The notes under the pieces are model-generated. The model did no database searches. It was not told where the DNA came from and was given only the letters and a program-made list of their open reading frames with translations. From Chenopodium formosanum (Eukaryota; Streptophyta; Magnoliopsida; Caryophyllales; Amaranthaceae): 64,000 nt of DNA. How positions within the stretch are numbered: position 1 is the stretch's first letter; each line of letters starts with the position of its first letter. Location of the stretch: the NCBI GenBank assembly GCA_024500155.1, contig CM044868.1, positions 34,583,665-34,647,664 of the forward strand, given 5' to 3'. A program made the translations under genes and the position numbers. Of this stretch, positions 57,440 to 64,000 are shown piece after piece.

Positions 57440-58090
57440 CGCAAAGACACCGACGTACTGGTTCCTAAATAACAGAGACACCGACATACTGGTTCATAAA
57501 AAGCAGAGGCACCGACATAATGGTTCACAAGAAGCAAACCGCCGACGTACTGACATAGCGGAAGCAAAGTTCAAGCGAGCTTTAGAGATCGACAAGCGTT
57601 AGTCTTCGGAAATTTTTCTTCGGAATATTATCACAATAAACATTCAAGCTCTTTTGTTTAGAGACGCGTATACAATCCTTTCAAGCTCTTTTGTTCAGAG
57701 ACGCGTGGAAAATCCTTTCAATCTCTATTGCTCAGAGATGTGTGGACATATTAAAAAAAGAAGCTCTTTGTTCAGAGGCGCGTGAACATATCCAAAAAAT
57801 AGAAGCTCTTTGTTCAGAGACGAGTGAACATCAAAACAACAAGATGGCGTTCCCTAGATGGTGGAGAGTTGTCACAAACAACTGAAGGTAATTTTAAGCA
57901 AAGTTGTCTTCGATCGTGTTCCCTAAGATGTGGAGGATGGTCATAAAGCGGAAGAGGATCGTTTCAAGCGAAGCAACCTTCGATAGTGTTCCCTGGCTTG
58001 CGGAAGATTATCAAGGCGTAAATAGGAGGCAGTTGCAAGCGTAGCAGTCTTTAAGCAAGATGGCATTCTCTGACTTGCAGGGGGTCAACA
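57440..58090 (+). repeat. Three adjoining imperfect tandem arrays in Ogre B 3' UTR
   Basis: (a) 57440-57555: about four units of 32-36 bases with 'caccgacatactggttcat'. (b) About 57645-57830: five units of about 40 bases with 'agctcttttgttcagagac' then gcgtg. (c) About 57843-58090: about four units of 60-70 bases with 'gtgttccct...tgtggaggatggtca'. Same position as the tandem array of Ogre A. Confidence 0.8.
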
Positions 58091-58308
58091 AAACAGAAAA
58101 AGCAGCAATAAATCGGTTACTTCAGAGACGTGTGCTCGACGGTGCAAGATACGCGTTTCTTAACTCTTTTATCTGTTTAACTAACGCTAGTTTGCAGGTA
58201 TCGGCGTTACAAGAATGATTTAGGATCGGAGAAAGTTCTGAATCATTCTCCGTCCCTATCGATACTTTAACTTTTGTTTTCGAAACTTGCGTTTCTCCAA
58301 ACTCTGTC

Positions 58309-58322
58309 AAAGTGGGGGCTTC
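58309..58322 (+). promoter_or_regulatory. Polypurine tract of Ogre B
   Basis: AAAGTGGGGGCTTC directly before the 3' LTR, identical to Ogre A. Confidence 0.8.
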
Positions 58323-60123
58323 TGTAGACACCCGTTTGTGTCTCGCCAAAACCAAACCCAATGATGAATACCTTCCATGTCATTTGATTATTGAACAAAG
58401 CGAAAGTGTGAAAATTCAAGTGATGAGGATGTTTTTTATTAAAATATCTCTTCTTTCTATTTTTGAAAATATTTCCTTTCTTACCTTATTTTCGAAAAAC
58501 GTGCATTCAAGTTTATTTTGGTCCATGATAAGGGTACAATAATAGTGTAGTTGAATAGGTTTTGAAAAGACCTTTCCAACAGTATATTATAAGCCCAATT
58601 CCGATGAATAATGAGGAAGTTATGGCCAAAATACTAAATTGGGCCCGATTTGGTTTTTATATGCAGCCTAATGATCTAGAGGAGGGCCTATTATTAATTA
58701 ACATTCCTAAAGCTATTAGGATTTATTATAGTCTTCTAGAATACTCTAGAAGGTTCTATTAAATCCTAATGGAGTTAGGATTGATAATTATGTTTCAAAG
58801 AGTTTGAAATTGAATAAAACTACTCCTTTTAGCATTAGCGCCTGGCGCTAAGGCTTGGCACCTGGCGCTAATCTTCAGTGCCTAGCGCTAATTGCCAGCG
58901 TCGACGCAAATCAAGTTTTATGCGCGTCAGAATTCTGTTTCGATTTTTTATCATTTTAGCTGATTTTCTCTATAAATAGCGTTCTAAAAATTCCGTTTTC
59001 ATTCACAAACTCTCATCAAGATTTTCTTGATTACTCTCTCTATCTCTTTTCTAAACTAGCCTTTTCTCAAATACAAAATTCCGCATTTGCAAGACTTGGA
59101 CATACCTAGCATTATTCGAAGTTGCCTTCGCCCTAGGCGTGAAAGGTTTAATTTTTTAGGGTTTGGTCCCAAATCTCTCTTTCAATTATTTAATTTAACT
59201 ATTTTGTTTATTATTTTCCTTGAAGTTACTAACGCGTGTATTTTGTTATTAGAAAGAGGTACGAGGCATCCAAGTGAGTACTTTATTGATTAATTGATAT
59301 TATGATATAGAAATCATGCTTAGGTTGTTATTATGATTCCTAGTGTCATGTTAGGATGTTTTGATCTTCCTAGTATCATGTTTAGGGTAGCTTTAATGTC
59401 AAATATTACAATTCTGATTCCTGCGATGCTTCCTATTCTCTTCCTAATATTCATGTTAGTATCATGTTAGGGCTAAATATTTTATTTTTATTGTTTAGTG
59501 ACATGCCAAGGTTTGTTATTAATCTTGTTAGTATCATGCCTAGGATCTTGCTATTATTCTGCTTTAACATTATTGTGATTATTTTTATGATTTATATGAT
59601 TATTTATTATATTTATTTTTATTGCTTGATCACACCTTTTATGCATGTTTAAAGGGAATTGGTATTTGTAATCACGCTTAATAAGATAATTAATAATCTT
59701 GTTTAGGGTTAATTTGATTATAATTCAAGTGATCGCCAATAATAGATTTATTTGTGCATTAATATTCAACCAACATAGATAAACAGGTTAAGGGTTAATC
59801 TATTGATTGTATGTTAGTTAGAAAGCGCACATGAATACGATCAGAATAAAGTAGAGGCCTATTATTAGGGCAGGTTCAATCTCTTTTAGGTTGGATTTGT
59901 ACCTTCATCCCCAAACTACCTGTCATGGTTCAATATCTATTGGAGTTGACAATCTCTTGGATCGTTAAGGGGTGTAACCTTCACCTCGTGAACGTTTACA
60001 AGCTCCTAAAACTTGTTGGCGACTCTTTTGCTCTATCTTCTTTCCCTTTGGACGCCACCGTACTTTAGTGTATGATCACAGTGGGGTTCAAGCTAGGGAT
60101 TAACGCTTGAAATATTCCCTACA
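58323..60123 (+). repeat. Ogre B 3' LTR
   Basis: 1,801 bases, similar to 47717-49861 except for the 365-base deletion upstream of the palindrome array. TATA box at 58970-58979. Confidence 0.9.
58837..58909. repeat. Phased palindromes, Ogre B 3' LTR
   Basis: Units start at 58837, 58857, 58877 and 58897, exactly 20 apart: AGCGCCTGGCGCT, GGCACCTGGCGCT, AGTGCCTAGCGCT, AGCGTCGACGCAA. Confidence 0.93.
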
Positions 60124-60440
60124 CTAAGGCACGCTTTTCTAGGATCCTATAAATAAGGAGATACCCCTAATAATTGGGGCAGCTTGAACTTTAACGTCTT
60201 AATCATTTGGACATTTATTGCTCTCGAAAACGAAGAACATTTAAGCTCAGAATCTGAGAAGATACTTACTTTCCGCACGTTTTACTCCGAATCCGTAATA
60301 ACTTATTCTTTGGAGGCAGACCTCCAACCATCCAGAGCTCCATTTATTTTGCAGGTACAAGCGCCCTAGTCGGATCAAGTCTTCAAGCCGTAACTCTCCC
60401 AAGGGACATAAAAGCACCTGAAATAGCTTCAAATCTTCCT
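60124..60440 (+). mobile_element. Tat-lineage element, piece 4 (LTR with TATA box)
   Basis: Continues 47716 after removing Ogre B. TATA box CTATAAATAAGG at 60147-60158. The right border with the inverted LARD fragment is approximate. Confidence 0.4.
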
Positions 60441-60947
60441 TTAGTGTGCATCTCAATGGTTCCTTGAAGGAACTGGAAAAGAAAGAGGTTTGAGGCTACT
60501 TGACATCTCGACTATTGTATACCGCTCTATAAGCTTGACTCAAATCTCCCTCCACTGACTTGTGACTCAACCAAAAAGGTAAAAGGTCTTTATAAGGTTT
60601 TTAATGTAGGGGCGAGAAGGGGGAAGGTAGGCTAAAATTTGAAACTTTGTGGTATACCTAAATTGTGAAGCAAATATTGGCCAAATCTCAACACCAAAAC
60701 CAAGTAATCACCAAACAAAAACACAAACACCCCTAAGCTGTTCAAAGCCAAGATCACAATCATACATACAAAAAGCTTAAGAACGCTTCCCCCCAAGCTT
60801 TAACAAAGCATCGTCCTCAATGCTTAAAATAGGAAGTAAGACACTTACATCAAAATATTTTTGAATTTTTTCATTTTTCACTTTTTTCAATTATGCCAAA
60901 GCTTTTTGATTTTTTTTATTTTATTTTTCTATTTTTCACTTTATTGT
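60441..60947 (-). mobile_element. Inverted, diverged fragment of the LARD family
   Basis: The reverse complement aligns with about 6350-6760 of the first element: same order of 'gttccttcaaggaa', 'gtcgagatgtc', 'aaagaccttttac', 'cacaatttaggt', 'aagcttggggggaagcgttc' and 'agcattgaggacgatgc'. It ends where an Ogre B-type LTR begins. Confidence 0.75.
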
Positions 60948-62942
60948 TGTAGACACCCAATGTGTCTCCCAAAAACCAAAACCAGTGATGAATACCTTTC
61001 ATGTCATTTGATTATCGAACGAAGTGAAAGTGTGAAAATTTTAGTGATGTGGATGTTTTTTATTAAAATATCTCTCTTTCTATTTTTTAAAATATTTCTT
61101 GTCTTACTTTGTTTATGAAAAATATCCAATCCAGTTTAGTTTGGTCCATGATAAGGGTCCAATAATGGTGTAGTTGGATGGGGCTTGAAAAGACATTTCC
61201 AACGATATATTATAAGCCTAATTCCGATGAATAATGAAGAAGTTATGGCCAATATACTAATCTAGACCCAAACCGGATTTTACCTACGACCCAATGATCA
61301 TGTGGAGGGTCCAAAGGTTTAATCCTATTCTTAAAATAATTAGGATGAATTAGAAACTTCCATAAGTTTTAAAAAGATCTTAATTATCCTTATTGAAAAG
61401 ATAAGATCATAGAATTTAAAATTGAATAAAAACATTCCTTTGTTAAGTCCTAATTCTATTCGAAATTTAAAGATGTTCAAAGACATTCAGATATTATTTT
61501 CTTGACTCATAACTTTTATTCAAATCTTATATCGTTGGATATATATTTAAATTATCTTTCCAATGATATATTATAATATTAATTCTGAGCTATAACGAAA
61601 AAGATATTAATGAAATACGAAACTCTATAAAAAAACTGACACCCTTTTACTATTTTTTCCATATCTTTTTATTTACAAACTATTGTAATCTAATTCTAAT
61701 TGGGTTGGAAATTAGACTTAAATATCTTTCTAAATACATATTATATGACTTATTTAGACTAATGGATCAAAAGATATGATAAAAACAAAATCTGCAAAAA
61801 GTTGTCCTAGAGCCAAACGACATGTCTGTCGCCTGGTGCTAATACCTGATGCCTGGTGCTAATCCTGTCATCTGGCGCTAACTTCTGTGGTTGCCGACAG
61901 GAGGTCTTTTATTCCGAATGGGACTCAAACTCTTTTCTATCGTTTCCGGACTATTTTTCCTATAAATAGGGGTCGTATCTTCCCATTTTTATTCATCAAC
62001 AATCATCTAATTCTATTATCTCCTCTCTTAAGCTAGAAGATTTCTCTCTCTCTATTATTTTTCAAAACCTATCCTCAAAAAAAAAAAAATCCACATTCAC
62101 TATTTCTAGACACACCTAGCCAAGTTCGAAGTTGCCTTCGCCCTAGACGTGAAAGGTTTAATATTTCTAAGGGTTTGGTTCTAAATCCCTTATTCAATTA
62201 TTTAATTTAATTGTTTATTATTTTTCTTGAGTTTACTAACGTGTGTATTTTTTATTACAAAGAGATACGAGGCATCCAAGTAAGTAATTTAATTGATATA
62301 GAAATCATGATTTCACTATTTTATTTCCTAGTATCATGTTTAGGGTAATCAACTAAAATTTCTAATATCATGTATGTTTCTATGATGATTCCTATTCTTT
62401 TCTTCTATCATGTTAGTATCATGTTAGGGCTAAAGCTTTAATTTTTATTGTTAAGTGACATGCTAGGATTTGTTATTAATCTTATTAGTATCATGCCTAG
62501 GATCTTGCTATTATTCTTATGCTTTATTATTAACATGATTATTATGCTTTGATGAGATTGATATTATTATTATGGTGATTATTGTTGTTATGTTGCTTGA
62601 TTTTATTGTTATTGCTTCATCACTCCTTTTATGCATGTTTAAAGGGAATTTGTACTTGTAATAATTCTTAATAAGATAATTAATAATCTTATTTAGGCTA
62701 ATATGGTTATAATTCAAGTGATCGCCAATAATAGATTTGTGTGTGTATTTATATTCAACCAACATTGATTAAACAGGTTTAGGATTAACCTATTGATTGT
62801 ATGTTAGTTAGATAGCGCACATGAATATGAGAAGAATAAAGCAGAGGCCTGTTTTTAGGGCAAGTTCAATATCTTTTAGGTTGGATTTGTACCTTCATCC
62901 CCGAACTTCCAGTCATGGTTCCAGACCTATTGGAGTTAACGA
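60948..62942 (+). mobile_element. Truncated LTR of the Ogre B family, third copy
   Basis: Starts TGTAGACACCC. It keeps the segment missing from the Ogre B 3' LTR and ends at 'ttggagttaacgatct' where a CACTA element interrupts. More diverged than the Ogre B pair. It may be a solo LTR or the 5' LTR of an element continuing beyond the window. Confidence 0.85.
61828..61879. repeat. Decayed phased palindromes in the third Ogre B-type LTR
   Basis: Units start at 61828 (GTCGCCTGGTGCT), 61848 (GATGCCTGGTGCT) and 61867 (GTCATCTGGCGCT), spaced 20 and 19. The TATA box is at 61960-61969. Confidence 0.85.
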
Positions 62943-62945
62943 TCT

Positions 62946-64000
62946 CACTACTAGAACTAGGCAAAATAGCGATGGATATCTTGCAACGGACTAATAATTT
63001 CGTCGGTATTTTGTTTCGTCGCAATATTTTGACAAAATTAATGTATTCCATGACTTTTCCGTCGGAAATATTTTCTTCAGACAAAATTTTCCCTCAAAAA
63101 TTAAATTGCGACGGAAAATTCCGTCAGAAGATATAAATTTCGACAGATTAATTTTCCGTCGAAAAATATAAGGGTTTAAAAAATAAGAGGTTCCAATCAA
63201 TTGAATCAGGTTGACCAAAAAAAGGGGGGGGGGAAGCACTCAAGCCGACAATAAGAGAGACAAAAGAGAAGGAGAGAGAGTCCTCGGCGCCGTGGTTCCC
63301 TAACGGTGCCGGTAACGTCGTAGGGGAGAGAAGCACACCAAAAAGGGAGAGAGTGAAACAGAAAGAGAAGGAGAAAGAGAAAGAGACGCCGTCGTCGAGC
63401 CTCCACGCCACCTCAATAATGCCTTCCAGCCGTCGACGACCTTTTCTAGCTCCGAGAACGAAAGAGATAAAGAAGGGTGAAAGTAAGATATAGAAGGAGA
63501 AGGAGAAAGAGGAACATAAGGATAAGGAGAAAGAAAAATGCCACCGGCCAACCTTCCCTAACGATGGTGGTAGTTTTTTTGGAAAAAAAGATTTTATTAC
63601 CAAAGAGAGAAAGTTACAACTTACAAAAGCTAAGTTATAACAACCACCAGAACACCAAAAGACCTGAAAACAACAGGCCAACCCCTTAACCAGTACTAGA
63701 TCCAAACCTAGCCACCTTCTAGGAAGGGTTCTAGGAAGGACCTAGAACAACTGGACTCAGATTTCCGGCCACCTTCTAGGAAGGGTTCCAGAAACCAGGA
63801 CCAGACAACAAACAACCAGGAAAAAAACAAAACCAAACACCCAAAAGACACCAAAGCCAACAGTCAGGAGCAGACAAGCCTGCAAACTGACAAGAAAACT
63901 AATACAACAAACAGACAGCAATAAAAGAACCAAAGCTAGCCTCAACTGTAGAAAACATAGCACAAAACATTAGACAGCTGCACAGCAGCACCAACAGCAG
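62946..64000 (+). mobile_element. 5' end of a CACTA (En/Spm-type) transposon, runs out of the window
   Basis: Terminal CACTACTAGAA preceded by tct (62943-62945, the expected 3-bp duplication). The subterminal zone (62960-63170) is full of both orientations of TTTCCGTCG/CGACGGAAA-like motifs, typical of CACTA transposase-binding sites. A purine-rich, CT-repeat zone follows (63240-63540). No transposase is visible in the window. Confidence 0.85.
63575..64000 (-). mobile_element. Probable LINE (L1-type) 3' end
   Basis: On the minus strand, a T/G-rich 3' UTR ends in 'tttggtaataaaatc' followed by a short T- and A-run at 63573-63585, as in plant L1 elements. It contains a direct repeat of 'ccaccttctaggaaggg' at about 63714 and 63769. 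No ORF or target duplication could be confirmed. Confidence 0.45.

Larger units (their letters stand above)
47717..60123 (+). mobile_element. Pol-less Ogre-like element, 'Ogre B', with nested hAT
   Basis: LTRs start TGTAGACACCC and end CCCTACA. Flanks are tcaag (47712-47716) and ctaag (60124-60128), matching at three of five positions. PBS and polypurine tract are the same as in Ogre A, and the LTR starts are related, but the bodies differ. It holds a broken gag and the conserved block that normally follows integrase, with nothing of protease, RT or integrase between. So it is a non-autonomous derivative. Confidence 0.85.

Noticed and set aside
63148..63705. 185-codon minus-strand frame near the window end
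   Set aside because: Serine/phenylalanine low complexity caused by a purine-rich stretch inside the CACTA element.

Overview
This 64 kb window looks like intergenic DNA from a large, repeat-rich flowering-plant genome. I see no host single-copy gene, rRNA or tRNA. Nearly every base belongs to nested LTR retrotransposons (Ty3/gypsy Tat/Ogre and Tekay lineages, plus a large non-autonomous element), two hAT DNA transposons, a CACTA transposon and a LINE 3' end. The species cannot be fixed from the sequence.

Layout. (1) 1-9746: a large non-autonomous LTR element (LARD type, + strand) with an inverted solo LTR in its 5' LTR and a second LTR-like block inside it. (2) 9747-60440, in four pieces: an old, decayed Tat-lineage element (integrase on +, a spliced antisense gene on -). 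It hosts most other insertions. (3) 12273-44707: a Tekay chromovirus (perfect TSD tggtc). Its 5' LTR holds a complete 18.9 kb Ogre-like element on the minus strand (12799-31657, perfect TSD gtttc; 'Ogre A'), and its 3' LTR holds a 1.5 kb hAT-type element (43128-44632, perfect 8-bp TSD). (4) 45549-47234: a diverged Ogre A solo LTR. (5) 47717-60123: a second Ogre-like element without pol ('Ogre B'), with an internally deleted hAT in its leader (51295-53037, perfect 8-bp TSD). (6) 60441-64000: an inverted LARD fragment, a truncated Ogre B LTR, a CACTA end and a LINE 3' end. The order of insertion reads directly: Tat, then Tekay, then Ogre A.

Ogre A carries gag-protease-RT-double RNase H-integrase on the minus strand (broken by two nonsense codons and one frameshift). 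It also carries two spliced genes on the opposite strand between integrase and the 3' LTR: a plant-mobile-domain-like gene (decayed) and a DUF7745-like gene (intact, one intron, own TATA box). Tekay has one 1,535-codon frame broken only by six nonsense codons, plus an unrecognised 200-residue ORF ahead of gag.

The most striking signal fits no standard feature type. Ogre A has about 53 copies of an 11-bp odd palindrome, CCGTG(A/T)CACGG and variants, confined to its noncoding parts and spaced 19-21 bp start to start inside each cluster while the spacers differ. Ogre B has the same arrangement at equivalent places (U3, leader, 3' UTR) with a different core, AGCGCC(T/A)GGCGCT, again every 20 bp. 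Three other LTRs in the window also carry phased GC-rich palindromes upstream of a TATA box, and the Tekay LTR does not. This resembles arrays of operator sites that change family by family, and it recalls the motif arrays bound by VANC anti-silencing proteins of VANDAL transposons.
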